Numbered from the stretch's first letter, positions 8,237-17,239 are shown. The stretch: DNA of 64,000 nt from Williamsia faeni (GCA_003202005.1 QJJF01000004.1:1-64000); one strand, 5' to 3'. Translations and numbers: made by a program. The notes: generated by a model from the letters alone, not told the origin.

Positions 8237-9033
8237 CCGATACTCCGGTGCCCCAGAACAAGTCCGAATCCTCCGGTGAGGCCGACAACGTCGTGACGGT
8301 GACCGGCCTACAGAAATCGTACGGAGACAATCACGTTCTCCGGGGTATCGACTTCACGGTCGCGGCCGGATCGGTCACCACCATCATCGGCCCGTCCGGA
8401 TCGGGTAAGACCACGATCCTGCGGGCGCTCAATGCGCTCGACGTCCCGGATGGTGGCCAGATCACCATCGGTGATGTCACCGTCGACTTCGGCAAGACGG
8501 TCCCGAAATCTCAACTCGTCATATACCGGGCGCAGTCGGGCATGGTCTTCCAGGGACACAATCTGTTTCCGCACAAGTCGGTGCTCGAGAACATCATCGA
8601 GGGTCCGGTGATCGTGCAGAAGCGAAAGCGCGACGAGGCGGTGGCCGACGCCGAGGCATTGCTCATCCAAGTCGGACTCTCGGACAAACGTGACCAGTAC
8701 CCGCACCAACTCTCCGGTGGGCAACAGCAGCGAGTGGGGATCGCTCGGGCGCTGGCGCTCAAACCCAGGCTGATGCTGTTCGACGAACCCACCTCAGCGC
8801 TCGATCCCGAGCTGGTCGGTGAGGTTCTAGGGGTCATGAAAGACCTTGCCACACAGGGCTGGACGATGATCGTCGTCACCCATGAAATCCATTTCGCCCA
8901 GAAAGTCGCAGACCAGGTTCTCTTTGCCGACGGGGGTATCGTGCTCGAGCAGGGGCCTCCCGCAGAGGTCCTCTCGAAGCCGAAACATCAACGGACGAAA
9001 CAATTTCTACGCCGCATACTGGATCCGGTGTAG
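8233..9033 (+). CDS. Polar amino-acid ABC transporter ATP-binding protein (GlnQ/TcyC type)
   Basis: The 266-aa ATPase of the importer encoded just upstream. Walker A GPSGSGKTT, Q-loop in MVFQGHNLFPH, signature LSGGQQQR, Walker B LMLFDEPTSALDP and the switch histidine in VVTHEIHF are all intact. The N-terminal 20 residues before VVTVTGLQKSYG are a variable extension. It starts within the stop of the fused binding/permease gene, so two subunits of each gene would form the complete importer (one tethered binding domain per permease). It converges on ramB with a 34-bp gap. Confidence 0.93.
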   Translation: MTDTPVPQNKSESSGEADNVVTVTGLQKSYGDNHVLRGIDFTVAAGSVTTIIGPSGSGKTTILRALNALDVPDGGQITIGDVTVDFGKTVPKSQLVIYRAQSGMVFQGHNLFPHKSVLENIIEGPVIVQKRKRDEAVADAEALLIQVGLSDKRDQYPHQLSGGQQQRVGIARALALKPRLMLFDEPTSALDPELVGEVLGVMKDLATQGWTMIVVTHEIHFAQKVADQVLFADGGIVLEQGPPAEVLSKPKHQRTKQFLRRILDPV

Positions 9034-9067
9034 CGCGAACCCGCTTGCAACGCGTGGATTGTGGACG

Positions 9068-10477
9068 TCAGCGCACCAGATACGGCGACACGGTGCTGCG
9101 ATGCGCATCGATGTCGAGTTTGGCTCCTAGTGCGGGGAATGCACGTTGCGGGCAGTTGACCCGTTCGCAGACCCGGCAACCTGCGCCGATGAGTGTCACG
9201 TTGGCCTGTGGACCGATCTCGAGCCCGTCGGAGTAGACCAATCGCGCGGCATGGCGCTGCTCGCAACCGATTCCGATGGCAAAGGTCTTGCCGGGCTGGC
9301 CGTAGCGGGCCGCGCGGCGTTCCACGGTGCGTGCGACCCAGAGGTAGTTGCGGCCGTCGGGCATCTGCGCGATCTGGGTCTGGATCTTGCCGGGTGAGGC
9401 AAAGGTTTCGTACACATTCCACAGCGGACAGGTGCCGCCGCTGTTGGAGAAGTGAAAACCGGTGGCCGACTGCCTCTTTGACATGTTTCCGGCGCGATCG
9501 ACCCGGACGAAGGTGAACGGGACGCCCCGGAGGTTCGGACGCTGCAGTGTGGAGAGTCGATGGCAGATCGTCTCGTACGAGACCGCGTAGAAGGCAGAGA
9601 GCCGTTCGATGTCGTAGCGGTAGTCCTCGGCAGCGCCGTGGAACTGGGCGTATGGCAGGACTGCCGCGGCGGCGTAGTAATTGGCCATGCCGAGCAGTGC
9701 CAGCGCACGGGCTTCATCGGAGGTGAAGTTGCCGTCGTCGACCATCTGCTTCATGAGGTCACCGCATTCGAGATGACCCAACTCGGCCGCCAGTTTGAAC
9801 ACCCGCTGGCCCTGGGACAGGTGGCCGGAGATCTCCAGACGCCGCGATTCGGGATCGAAGTGGTGCAGCACCGTGTCACCGAGGTCGACGCGACGCACGA
9901 TCTGGACACCGTGGACGTTTTGCAGCCGATTCGTGATCTCGTTGCGGACATCCCCGGAGTGCATCCGCATCCGGGTGGTGAGCTCCTCGGCGGCGACATC
10001 GAGTTCGTGGAGGTAGTTCCGGCGCTGATAGAAGTACTCGCGGACCTCTTCGTGGGGCGCGCTGATGGAACCGCGCATGCTGCCGTCGCCGCGTTCATCC
10101 GTGGCGGCGGCGAGCTGTTCGGTGGCGATCCGCAGGCGGCGATGCAGATTGACCATGGCCTTGGCCATGTCGGGATGGCTGGCCACCAAGTCGGAGATCT
10201 CCTGCGCGTCGGCGCTGGAATCGAGGTCCTCGTCCATCATCACTTCGCGCATCTCGGCGATGAGCCGGGCGTTGTCCTGAGAATTGAAGAAGCCGGTGTC
10301 GACACCGAAGACCTCGCTGATCTTGAGCAGTACCGGCACCGTCAGCGGGCGGGCATCATGCTCGATCTGATTGAGGTAGGACGGCGAGATCTCGAGTGAC
10401 TGCGCCAGCGAAACCTGCGACATCCCGCGCTCGGAGCGCAGTTGCCGCAGACGTGCACCGACGTAGGTCTTGGACAT
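9068..10477 (-). CDS. ramB: RamB-type regulator of acetate metabolism (XRE plus short-chain fatty-acyl regulator domain)
   Basis: A 469-aa regulator. Residues about 5-65 are an XRE helix-turn-helix (LRQLRSERGMSQVSLAQSLE). The middle carries an ImmA/IrrE-like region including KLAAELGHLE, and the C-terminus is the ScfR-type domain with a cysteine cluster (AGCRVCERVNCPQR) that may bind metal. RamB in Corynebacterium and M. tuberculosis (Rv0465c) controls isocitrate lyase and other acetate genes, and aceA lies 1.2 kb away here, matching the M. tuberculosis order. ATG at 10477 begins MSKTYVGARLRQL; a longer frame to 10507 exists but adds a non-conserved leader. A TTTGCAAA RamB-like motif is present before aceA. 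Confidence 0.92.
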   Translation of the reverse strand: MSKTYVGARLRQLRSERGMSQVSLAQSLEISPSYLNQIEHDARPLTVPVLLKISEVFGVDTGFFNSQDNARLIAEMREVMMDEDLDSSADAQEISDLVASHPDMAKAMVNLHRRLRIATEQLAAATDERGDGSMRGSISAPHEEVREYFYQRRNYLHELDVAAEELTTRMRMHSGDVRNEITNRLQNVHGVQIVRRVDLGDTVLHHFDPESRRLEISGHLSQGQRVFKLAAELGHLECGDLMKQMVDDGNFTSDEARALALLGMANYYAAAAVLPYAQFHGAAEDYRYDIERLSAFYAVSYETICHRLSTLQRPNLRGVPFTFVRVDRAGNMSKRQSATGFHFSNSGGTCPLWNVYETFASPGKIQTQIAQMPDGRNYLWVARTVERRAARYGQPGKTFAIGIGCEQRHAARLVYSDGLEIGPQANVTLIGAGCRVCERVNCPQRAFPALGAKLDIDAHRSTVSPYLVR

Positions 10478-10558
10478 ACTTCTAGGGTATGCGGCGCAGT
10501 GGCTCACCAGCGCATGTCGGCAACCGAGCCCGGGCTGGGCGCTGTCTAGGCTGTGGGC

Positions 10559-11272
10559 ATGCTGCGCGGGAAGCTGACTGTATCGGTGATTGTCTTGGTG
10601 TCTCTGTGCCTTCTCGGAACATCGTGTTCGGACGACTCCCCGCCGGTATCGGAGTCGTCGCCACCGCCGTCGAACACGCCCGCCGCACTCCTGCTCCCGG
10701 CTCGAGCATTTCCCCAGGGCTATCAGCCCGCCGAGTTGAGTGTCATCGACCTGCGCGAACAGAACGCAGCTGCCCTCAAATCTGCGGGCTCGGCACAGTT
10801 CGACCCGCCGCAGTGCCGGCCCACGGCCGACGCCGACCTGAACAGCAAGCTCGATGTGTCCAACACGGCGGTCTCGGCTTGGCAGTCAGCAGCCGGCAAC
10901 ACCATCACCGAATTGGTGACGACCGTTCCGCGGGATATCGACGCGGATGTGCGAGCGACCGTGGGTGAGTGCGCGCAGGTCACGATCACGATCACGCAGG
11001 GCAGTACCGCCGCGACCACGGTCCTCACCCAGAACCGGCGACTCACACCACCGCCGCTTCCCACATCACTCTCGCTGATGGCTGAATCGGTCGCGACCAC
11101 CACATATCCAGGGGGACGTACGGCGACCTCTCAGACGCTGGCCGGGTACGCGGTGGTCAACGGAGTGACCGTGCAATTGGTCGCGAATTCGACCGAAAAT
11201 GGGCTCAGCGACCTCGAGTTCGCTGATCTGTTCGCCCAAGCCGTGGCGAGGGTCAGCGCCGCAACCGACTGA
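10559..11272 (+). CDS. Secreted lipoprotein of unknown function
   Basis: A 237-aa protein with a lipoprotein signal ([20 protein letters not shown] then TSC; lipid-modified Cys about residue 23) followed by a Ser/Pro-rich linker. The mature part has two further cysteines (CRPTADADL and VGECAQV), likely a disulfide, and resembles mycobacterial extracytoplasmic sensor domains of the PknH_C/DUF5642 kind ([11 protein letters not shown] start); that resemblance is impression, not proven. It lies between ramB and aceA, where M. tuberculosis has a thioesterase, so it is a local replacement. ATG at 10559 is chosen because GTG at 10553 adds only two residues. Confidence 0.75.
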   Translation: MLRGKLTVSVIVLVSLCLLGTSCSDDSPPVSESSPPPSNTPAALLLPARAFPQGYQPAELSVIDLREQNAAALKSAGSAQFDPPQCRPTADADLNSKLDVSNTAVSAWQSAAGNTITELVTTVPRDIDADVRATVGECAQVTITITQGSTAATTVLTQNRRLTPPPLPTSLSLMAESVATTTYPGGRTATSQTLAGYAVVNGVTVQLVANSTENGLSDLEFADLFAQAVARVSAATD

Positions 11273-11663
11273 TCGGTGGCATCGGCGCCATGTGATTCCG
11301 CTCACCGGGACGGACATTGGCATCCGAGATCCGACTGCGGTAACGAGCGCCGTGAACCGGTCTTCGCTGGAACGAGGGGTCACCAAACTTGCAGTACGCG
11401 CGTACTTTTTGGCGTACTCACGAGTAGTGAATCGTAAGTTGTTTACAGCGCAATCTTCGCAATATTTGCAAACGCTCGCGAAAACCTCGCCCGAATTCAC
11501 ATCTGCGGGGTGTAGACCTGCGGCTTTGCCTGTGGCACTCTCGGTGAAGCAGACGCCCCTCGGGGTAAACGAATTGCTAATTCGCCCCGAACCGAGTCCG
11601 GCCCCACCGGACTCGGGCGGACCGCCACACAGCACAAGCTCAACGAATATGGAGCGCGAGAAT
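11273..11663 (+). promoter_or_regulatory. aceA upstream region with two palindromes and a RamB-like site
   Basis: This 390-bp gap before isocitrate lyase has no convincing gene. It holds a perfect 12-bp palindrome GTACGCGCGTAC (11394-11405), a second inverted repeat TACTCACGAGTA (11415-11426) 10 bp further on, and TTTGCAAA (11465-11472), which matches the core of the published RamB operator (AA/GAACTTTGCAAA, read in reverse). A second partial match, ACTTGCA, lies at about 11387-11393. RBS GGAGCG at 11652-11657 precedes the aceA start. The layout fits carbon-source control by RamB plus at least one other dimeric regulator. Transcription start is not visible. Confidence 0.5.
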
Positions 11664-12959
11664 ATGAGCACCGTCGGAAAACCAAGGACTGCCGCCGAAA
11701 TCCAGCAGGACTGGGACACCAATCCTCGTTGGAAGGGCATCACCCGCGACTACACCGCTGAGTCGGTCGTCGAGTTGCAGGGCAGCGTCGTCGAGGAGCA
11801 GACCCTCGCACGTCGTGGCGCCGAGATCCTCTGGGAGGGTGTCACCCAGGGCGACGGCAGCTACATCAACGCGCTCGGTGCTCTCACCGGCAACCAGGCC
11901 GTGCAGCAGGTTCGCGCCGGCCTGAAGGCCGTGTACCTCTCCGGCTGGCAGGTCGCCGGTGATGCGAACCTGTCCGGACACACCTACCCGGACCAGTCGC
12001 TGTACCCCGCGAACTCGGTTCCCTCGGTTGTTCGCCGCATCAACAACGCACTCCTGCGCGCCGACGAGATCGCTCGCGTCGAGGGTGACAACTCCGTCGA
12101 CAACTGGGTTGTGCCGATCGTTGCCGACGGTGAAGCCGGCTTCGGTGGCGCACTGAACGTCTACGAACTGCAGAAGGCCATGATCGCCGCCGGTGCTGCC
12201 GGAACCCACTGGGAAGATCAGCTCGCCTCGGAGAAGAAGTGTGGCCACCTCGGTGGCAAGGTGCTGATCCCCACCCAGCAGCACATCCGTACCCTGAGCT
12301 CGGCTCGCCTGGCTGCTGACGTTGCCAACGTGCCGACCGTGGTCATCGCCCGCACCGACGCCGAGGCCGCCACCCTGATCACCTCCGACGTCGACGAGCG
12401 CGACCAGCCGTTCGTCACCGGTGAGCGCACCGCCGAGGGCTACTACCACGTGAAGAACGGCATCGAGCCGTGCATCGCGCGTGCGAAGTCCTACGCGCCG
12501 TACGCCGACATGATCTGGATGGAGACCGGTACCCCCGATCTCGAGCTGGCTCGTAAGTTCGCCGAATCCGTCAAGAGCGAGTTCCCCGACCAGCTGCTGT
12601 CCTACAACTGCAGCCCGTCGTTCAACTGGAGCCAGCACCTCGACGATTCCACCATCGCCAAGTTCCAGAACGAGCTCGGCGCAATGGGATTCACGTTCCA
12701 GTTCATCACCCTCGCCGGCTTCCACGCCCTCAACTACGGCATGTTCGACCTTGCCTACGGTTACGCCCGCGAGCAGATGACCGCCTTCGTCGACCTGCAG
12801 AACCGCGAGTTCAAGGCTGCCGACGAGCGCGGCTTCACCGCCGTCAAGCACCAGCGCGAGGTCGGCGCCGGCTACTTCGACCGCATCGCCACCACCGTTG
12901 ATCCCAACAGCTCCACCACCGCGCTGAAGGGCTCCACCGAAGAAGGCCAGTTCCACTAG
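11664..12959 (+). CDS. aceA: Isocitrate lyase
   Basis: Cleaves isocitrate to glyoxylate and succinate, first step of the glyoxylate shunt needed for growth on acetate and fatty acids. The 431-aa length is that of the short actinobacterial ICL1 type. The catalytic signature [17 protein letters not shown] is at residues 191-207 with Cys193; metal-site text [10 protein letters not shown] is at 153-162. Codon use is strongly biased to C/G third positions with few rare codons, as expected for a highly expressed gene. ATG at 11664 ([12 protein letters not shown]) follows GGAGCG by 6 bp; an in-frame ATG at 11649 lacks such a site. Order ramB-aceA-fadB2 matches M. tuberculosis Rv0465c-Rv0468. Confidence 0.98.
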   Translation: MSTVGKPRTAAEIQQDWDTNPRWKGITRDYTAESVVELQGSVVEEQTLARRGAEILWEGVTQGDGSYINALGALTGNQAVQQVRAGLKAVYLSGWQVAGDANLSGHTYPDQSLYPANSVPSVVRRINNALLRADEIARVEGDNSVDNWVVPIVADGEAGFGGALNVYELQKAMIAAGAAGTHWEDQLASEKKCGHLGGKVLIPTQQHIRTLSSARLAADVANVPTVVIARTDAEAATLITSDVDERDQPFVTGERTAEGYYHVKNGIEPCIARAKSYAPYADMIWMETGTPDLELARKFAESVKSEFPDQLLSYNCSPSFNWSQHLDDSTIAKFQNELGAMGFTFQFITLAGFHALNYGMFDLAYGYAREQMTAFVDLQNREFKAADERGFTAVKHQREVGAGYFDRIATTVDPNSSTTALKGSTEEGQFH

Positions 12960-13142
12960 GCTCACCCGCCTCCCCGGAACTTCGACGAAACAGTCAGGCG
13001 GTCCGCGACTACCGTTGCGGGCTCCACCGCCTCTCCGGAACATTGGCGAACTAGTCAGGCGGTCCGCGACTACCGTTGCGGGCTCCACCGCCACTCCGGG
13101 ACTTTGGCGAATTAGTCAGGCGGTCCGCGACTACCGTTGCGG
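12960..13142. repeat. Three tandem 61-bp repeats downstream of aceA
   Basis: Three adjacent 61-bp units at 12960-13020, 13021-13081 and 13082-13142 start one base after the aceA stop codon. The right half of each unit (about 28 bp from GTCAGGCGGTCCGCGAC) is identical; the left half varies. At each junction GGCGGT...ACCGCC with inner CCGC...GCGG can fold, and the last unit reads CAGGCGG...CCGCCTG, so the array can form consecutive hairpins and may serve as the aceA terminator. The arrangement is that of a minisatellite, so copy number could vary between strains. Confidence 0.9.
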
Positions 13143-13264
13143 GCCGCCTGCTGGTTTAGAGCGAGCTTTGGGCGTACCCCACAAGGGTTACCCTCATCTC
13201 GCCTTTGGGTGTTGGTTCTTGTTAGTTCAAAGATAGTGCGGTTCAGCAGTTTTTGAGGAGAGTC

Positions 13265-14152
13265 ATGAGCGAGAAGATTTCGCGGGTGGGCGTCATCGGT
13301 GCCGGTCAGATGGGCGCAGGCATCGCCGAGGTGTGTGCTCGTGCGAACGCCGACGTTCTGGTCTATGAGACGACCCGCGAGCTTGCCGCTGCCGGGCGAA
13401 CTCGCATCCTTCGCTCGCTCGACCGAGGTGTGAGCAGCGGAAAGCTCACCGAGCGGGAGCGTGAACAAGCTTCCGGGCGTTTGCGTTTCACCTCCGATCT
13501 CGGTGACTTCGCCGATCGTCAGATGGTGTGCGAGGCCGTTGTCGAAGACGAAGCCGTCAAGACCGAACTCTTCAAACAGCTCGACAAGGTTGTCATCGAT
13601 CCGAACGCGGTGCTCGCCTCCAATACCTCGTCCATACCGATCATGAAACTCGGCATGGCAACCGCCAACGCCCATCGTGTCGTCGGCATGCACTTCTTCA
13701 ACCCGGTGCCGGTGCTCCCTCTGGTCGAGCTCGTCACCACATTGCTGACGGCGGACGATGTCACCGCTCGCGCCGAAGAGTTCGCCCGCGACATCCTCGG
13801 CAAGCAGGTCGTGCGGTCGTCCGACCGTTCCGGGTTTGTGGTCAACGCACTGCTGGTCCCGTACCTCCTGTCGGCGATCCGCATGGTGGAGAGCGGCTTT
13901 GCCACGGTCGAGGACATCGACAAGGCCATGGTCCTCGGCTGCGCACACCCCATGGGACCGCTCAAGCTCACCGACCTCGTCGGCCTGGACACCGTCAAAG
14001 CCATCGCTGACAAGATGTACGAAGAGTTCAAGGAACAGCTGTACTCGCCGCCGCCGCTGTTGCTGCGCATGGTCGAGGCCGGCCGGCTCGGAAAGAAGAC
14101 CGGCCACGGCTTCTACCAGTACGCGGACACAAAGGTCGGCGCCAAGAACTAA
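13265..14152 (+). CDS. fadB2: 3-hydroxybutyryl-CoA dehydrogenase
   Basis: NAD(P)-dependent oxidation of 3-hydroxyacyl-CoA (or reverse reduction of acetoacetyl-CoA). The 295-aa single-function form has the Rossmann motif VIGAGQMGAGIAEV at residues 10-23, SNTSS near 121 and the catalytic His in GMHFFNPVP near 141, then the helical dimerisation domain (GFVVNALLVPYL). It follows aceA in the same order as M. tuberculosis icl1-fadB2, but 305 bp of repeats and promoter separate them. RBS GAGGAG at 13255 fits the ATG at 13265. It links beta-oxidation products to the glyoxylate shunt. Confidence 0.95.
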   Translation: MSEKISRVGVIGAGQMGAGIAEVCARANADVLVYETTRELAAAGRTRILRSLDRGVSSGKLTEREREQASGRLRFTSDLGDFADRQMVCEAVVEDEAVKTELFKQLDKVVIDPNAVLASNTSSIPIMKLGMATANAHRVVGMHFFNPVPVLPLVELVTTLLTADDVTARAEEFARDILGKQVVRSSDRSGFVVNALLVPYLLSAIRMVESGFATVEDIDKAMVLGCAHPMGPLKLTDLVGLDTVKAIADKMYEEFKEQLYSPPPLLLRMVEAGRLGKKTGHGFYQYADTKVGAKN

Positions 14153-14165
14153 CGACCGCGGATGC

Positions 14166-14489
14166 TCAGTCGATGGTGATCTCACCCATGGCCGACCAGT
14201 CGTCGGCGTCGATGGTGTGGCTGATGATCCTTGGCGTCGCTGCGAGTGCCTGGGGCATCACTTGTGTTGTGGCGGTCTTGAAATGCTCGCTGTTCACGTG
14301 AGCTCCGGCAGCATCGTTTTCGAACGCCTCGACCAGGACGAATTCGTTCGGATCGTCGACGCTGCGCGACCAGTCGAACCACTTGTTGCCCGGCTCATTG
14401 CGTGTCGCCTGGGTGAAGGGTGCCACCAGATCCAACCAGCGGTCGGTCCACTCCGGCTTCACCTGAAACTTGACCACGATGAAAATCAC
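14166..14489 (-). CDS. Antibiotic biosynthesis monooxygenase (ABM/YgiN-like) domain protein
   Basis: A 107-aa single ABM domain: beta-strand start MIFIVVKFQVKPE, FTQATRNEPGNKWFDWSRSVDDPNEFVLVEAFENDAAGAHVNSEHF is the typical helix-strand-helix of a dimeric ferredoxin-like fold. Relatives include quinol monooxygenase YgiN and heme-degrading enzymes; no heme-ligand residue can be assigned, so quinone or small-aromatic chemistry is more likely. It is divergent from the isochorismatase-like gene across 100 bp, which suggests shared regulation. It converges with fadB2 (13-bp gap). Confidence 0.85.
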   Translation of the reverse strand: MIFIVVKFQVKPEWTDRWLDLVAPFTQATRNEPGNKWFDWSRSVDDPNEFVLVEAFENDAAGAHVNSEHFKTATTQVMPQALAATPRIISHTIDADDWSAMGEITID

Positions 14490-14589
14490 TTCGGTTCTCC
14501 ATTCTCGTCATCTGCAGGCGCACGCTGAGGAAAATGGTAGTTGCGCGGGCGAACGGCCCGTCCACACTTCGCAGGAACTGGTGATTTGA

Positions 14590-15204
14590 ATGTCTGACGC
14601 ATTGACCCTCGATCCGACCAAGACCGCCCTGGTGCTCATCGAATTCCAAAACGAGTTCGCTGCCGAGGGTGGGGTGCTGCACGACGCCGTGAAAGCGGTC
14701 ATGGAGAAGAACGGCATGCTGGCGAACACCGCCGCACTCGTCGACCGGGCCCGCGACGCCGGGGTGACCATCCTGCATGCGCCGATCACCTTCGCCGCCG
14801 GCTACGGCGAGATCACCAAACATCCGTACGGGATTCTCAAAGGAGTCGTCGACGGCAACGCTTTTGTGAAGGGGACCTGGGGCGCGGAATTCGTCGCCGA
14901 GGTCTCGCCCGCTGACGGTGACATCGTCATCGAGGGCAAACGCGGTCTCGACACCTTTGCCAGCACCAACATCGACTTCATCCTGCGTAGCAAGGGCATC
15001 GACACCATCATCCTCGGCGGATTCCTGACCAATTGTTGCGTGGAGTCGACCATGCGGACCGGATACGAAAACGGCTACCGCGTCATCACATTGACCGATT
15101 GCACGGCCGGCACGTCGGTCGAGGAACACGACAACGCGATCAACTTCGACTACCCGATGTTCTCTCATCCGGTCGAGTCGAAAGACGTTGCCGCCGCGTT
15201 GTAG
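14590..15204 (+). CDS. Isochorismatase-family cysteine hydrolase
   Basis: A 204-aa Rossmann-like hydrolase. Conserved elements: VLIEFQNEF near residue 15, where the usual catalytic Asp is Glu (IEFQN instead of IDMQN) as in one branch of the family; VKGTWGAEF with the catalytic Lys near 95; GGFLTNCCVESTMRT with the nucleophile Cys near 143. It would hydrolyse an amide or vinyl ether; the substrate is unknown. It is followed by a very strong hairpin terminator and is divergent from the ABM gene. Confidence 0.88.
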   Translation: MSDALTLDPTKTALVLIEFQNEFAAEGGVLHDAVKAVMEKNGMLANTAALVDRARDAGVTILHAPITFAAGYGEITKHPYGILKGVVDGNAFVKGTWGAEFVAEVSPADGDIVIEGKRGLDTFASTNIDFILRSKGIDTIILGGFLTNCCVESTMRTGYENGYRVITLTDCTAGTSVEEHDNAINFDYPMFSHPVESKDVAAAL

Positions 15205-15225
15205 TCGTCAAGTTCCTCAGAAACA

Positions 15226-15295
15226 AAATTCGCGCCACCTGCCGGCGTTCGCTCCGGTCGCAACCGGAGCAAACGTCAGTGGGTGGCGCGAATTT
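15226..15295. terminator. Long bidirectional hairpin terminator
   Basis: AAATTCGCGCCACC (15226-15239) pairs perfectly with GGTGGCGCGAATTT (15282-15295). Inside, GCTCCGGT and ACCGGAGC form a second stem. It sits between the convergent isochorismatase-like and secreted-protein genes, so it probably ends both transcripts. Confidence 0.85.
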
Positions 15296-15308
15296 GTTGG
15301 TGCAGGTA

Positions 15309-16034
15309 TTACGGACGCGCGGTCACGCCACTGAGGCTGACGCCACTGAGCGAGCCGAATGCGTCGGCATCGGACCACGCCTGCTTGGCGAAGTTGGTGG
15401 TCGTCCCGTTGAACGTGACGTGGTCGACGTGAGCAGTAGCCGGCGCCGGCGGGTTGGCCGAGAACAGCAGGATGCCGTAGTGGGTCACCTTGGCGTCGGG
15501 GCCTGCCGCTGCTGCGAGCTCCGCGAAGGTCTTCTGCGTGTTCTTCGGGATACCCGGCAGGTCGCGAGTAGACCGCCACAAGGGTGAGGTGGTCGCGTCT
15601 AGTTTCCGGAAGGCGTCGTTACCGGCGGGTGCGTCCCACACGAGGGTCGCGAAACCGTTCTCCGACTCGGGAGCAATGGTATCGGCACCGGTGAGCCGGA
15701 TCTGCCAGCTCAGTCCGGCACCGGTCTGCTCGAAGCTCAGCGTTTTGCCGACGATGTCGATCAGCGGGACGTCGCCGGCGGTGTGGTAGAGCCGCTTGCG
15801 AGGGGCTTCTGGCGTGGTCTCGAACTTCAGTGAGCCGTCTTTGTCGCTCACGATGTCTGCCGAGTGGATCGCTTCCTGGCCCTTCTCGTCATCGAAGGGG
15901 ATCTCCCAGCCATTCGGCTTGGCGGCGGTCGACAGCAATGCGCCCGGCGCAGCGGTGGCGACAGAGGGGAAGAAAAGTGCCGCAGCTGTCACTGCGGCAA
16001 TTGCCGTCGTGGTGCGGAGAATGATGCGGTTCAT
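15309..16034 (-). CDS. Secreted protein of the local three-member family (member 3)
   Basis: A 241-aa exported protein with a Sec signal (MNRIILRTTTAIAAVTAAAL, cleavage after ATAAP, about residue 29). The mature part is a beta-rich domain without cysteines. Shared landmarks with the proteins at 50198-50938 and 52431-53144: LSFEQTG...WQIRLTGAD, GFATLVWD, W-STRDLPGIP, a helix ending GPDAKVTHYGIL and a final VDHVTFNG strand. The order suggests a jelly-roll or carbohydrate-binding-module-like sandwich; no catalytic residues stand out. GGAGG lies 12 bp before the ATG. Function unknown; a surface binding role is speculation. Confidence 0.75.
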   Translation of the reverse strand: MNRIILRTTTAIAAVTAAALFFPSVATAAPGALLSTAAKPNGWEIPFDDEKGQEAIHSADIVSDKDGSLKFETTPEAPRKRLYHTAGDVPLIDIVGKTLSFEQTGAGLSWQIRLTGADTIAPESENGFATLVWDAPAGNDAFRKLDATTSPLWRSTRDLPGIPKNTQKTFAELAAAAGPDAKVTHYGILLFSANPPAPATAHVDHVTFNGTTTNFAKQAWSDADAFGSLSGVSLSGVTARP

Positions 16035-16390
16035 GCGGTGTAACGACCTCCAGAAAGTGACTACATATGTTGTTCGACGTCAACATAGCAAACGCCATAC
16101 GAGCCCTTTGCAACGTGTCCGTCATCTGGCATTAACAAGACTAAACATTTCAGCCGCGATTTCCATGGTGCGAGCTAAGTTGGTGTGCGATGGGGTCTTT
16201 CGTGCATGCGGCACGAGCTGGGACGATGCCGCTCGCGCGAATTCGCAACCGAAAAAGTCAATGGCAGCCTGCAGAAAATGTCGACTATTAAATACAGGGC
16301 GTATTTATTTGCCCGATGTTCGTATGATTTATTTTTGCACCCTTGGTGATAGGTGCACTCAGCGCGTGCGAATACACCGTACGGATCGAG
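16035..16390. other. Gene-free AT-rich intergenic stretch
   Basis: No credible gene is seen here. Base composition falls well below the neighbours, especially at 16270-16345, where TAAATAC...GTATTTA (16289-16307) forms a 7-bp stem with a 5-base loop, followed by a T-rich run. The left part (16035-16100) carries the RBS and presumably the promoter of the secreted-protein gene read on the minus strand. The AT-rich part lies after the end of no plus-strand gene and upstream of nothing on the plus strand, so it may be a relic of inserted DNA. Confidence 0.5.
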
Positions 16391-17239
16391 TCAGTTCGGC
16401 GGGAACAATGGACCGCCGCCGAACGGCTCGCGATGCGACTTCGGCAATCCGCCATCGTTGTTGGTCAACCCGTATGCGGCACCGAGTTCGGCGGTCACGA
16501 GGGTGTGGCCGTTGTTCTCGTGCAGCGACGGATCCCGCCACAGGCGGTCGATGACCCGGCCGACGAATTCCGGGTGCTCCGCTTCGTCGAGGCGGAAGCC
16601 GGCGAACTCGTCGATACCCAGCGACATGAGCAGTTCGGTCTGAATCAGGCCCAGCCACAGGGAGATTGCGCTCACGCCGGTTCCGGCCAGCTCGTGACCC
16701 ATGTCGAAGGCCATCTTGTCGAGTGCGGCTTTGCTCATCCCATAGAGCACCGAATGCAGATGGCCGCGGGTTCCGAATGACGAGATGTTGACCATCAACC
16801 CGCTGCCTCGCGGAACCATGATCTGTGCGGCGTGAACGCACGCAACGTAATGGGCGCGCACGCCCACGGTGATCAGGGTGTCCCAGTCGGTGATCGGACG
16901 TTCCCAGAACCTGTCGCTGAAACCGCCGAAACCCTTTGGTGCGGCCCACGCGTTGTTGACGAGCAGATCAAGCCGGCCGTGACCGGACGAGATCGTCGCG
17001 AACAATGAGGCCACCGCGTCGTCGTCGGCGTGGTCGCAGCTGACGCCGATCCCAGTGCCACCGGCGGCATCGATGGCGGCCACGGTCTGACCCAGTCGGT
17101 CGTCGGGACCGGTTCCGCCGCGCGCGGTCACGTATACGGTCCAGCCGGCCGCGCCCAATGCAGTGGCAACTCCTTTGCCGACACCGCGACTGGCCCCCGT
17201 GACCAGAGCAACCGGAGCGCCTGACTTGTCCTCACCCAT
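16391..17239 (-). CDS. Short-chain dehydrogenase/reductase (DHRS1-like)
   Basis: A 282-aa SDR: cofactor motif TGASRGVGKG near residue 15, NNAW near 90, catalytic Ser in NISSFG and YGMSKAALDK (Tyr and Lys) near 155-165. The C-terminal half (ISLWLGLIQTELL and a long tail) resembles the DHRS1-like branch. It lies 5 bp downstream of a TetR regulator on the same strand, so the two form an operon and the regulator may control it. Substrate not predictable. Confidence 0.85.
   Translation of the reverse strand: MGEDKSGAPVALVTGASRGVGKGVATALGAAGWTVYVTARGGTGPDDRLGQTVAAIDAAGGTGIGVSCDHADDDAVASLFATISSGHGRLDLLVNNAWAAPKGFGGFSDRFWERPITDWDTLITVGVRAHYVACVHAAQIMVPRGSGLMVNISSFGTRGHLHSVLYGMSKAALDKMAFDMGHELAGTGVSAISLWLGLIQTELLMSLGIDEFAGFRLDEAEHPEFVGRVIDRLWRDPSLHENNGHTLVTAELGAAYGLTNNDGGLPKSHREPFGGGPLFPPN

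Noticed and set aside
11640-13094. Long minus-strand open frame opposite aceA
   Set aside because: Shadow of strongly biased codons of isocitrate lyase; no motif or RBS.
13143-13264. Riboswitch or attenuator before fadB2
   Set aside because: No conserved riboswitch core or stable fold with a terminator could be recognised.
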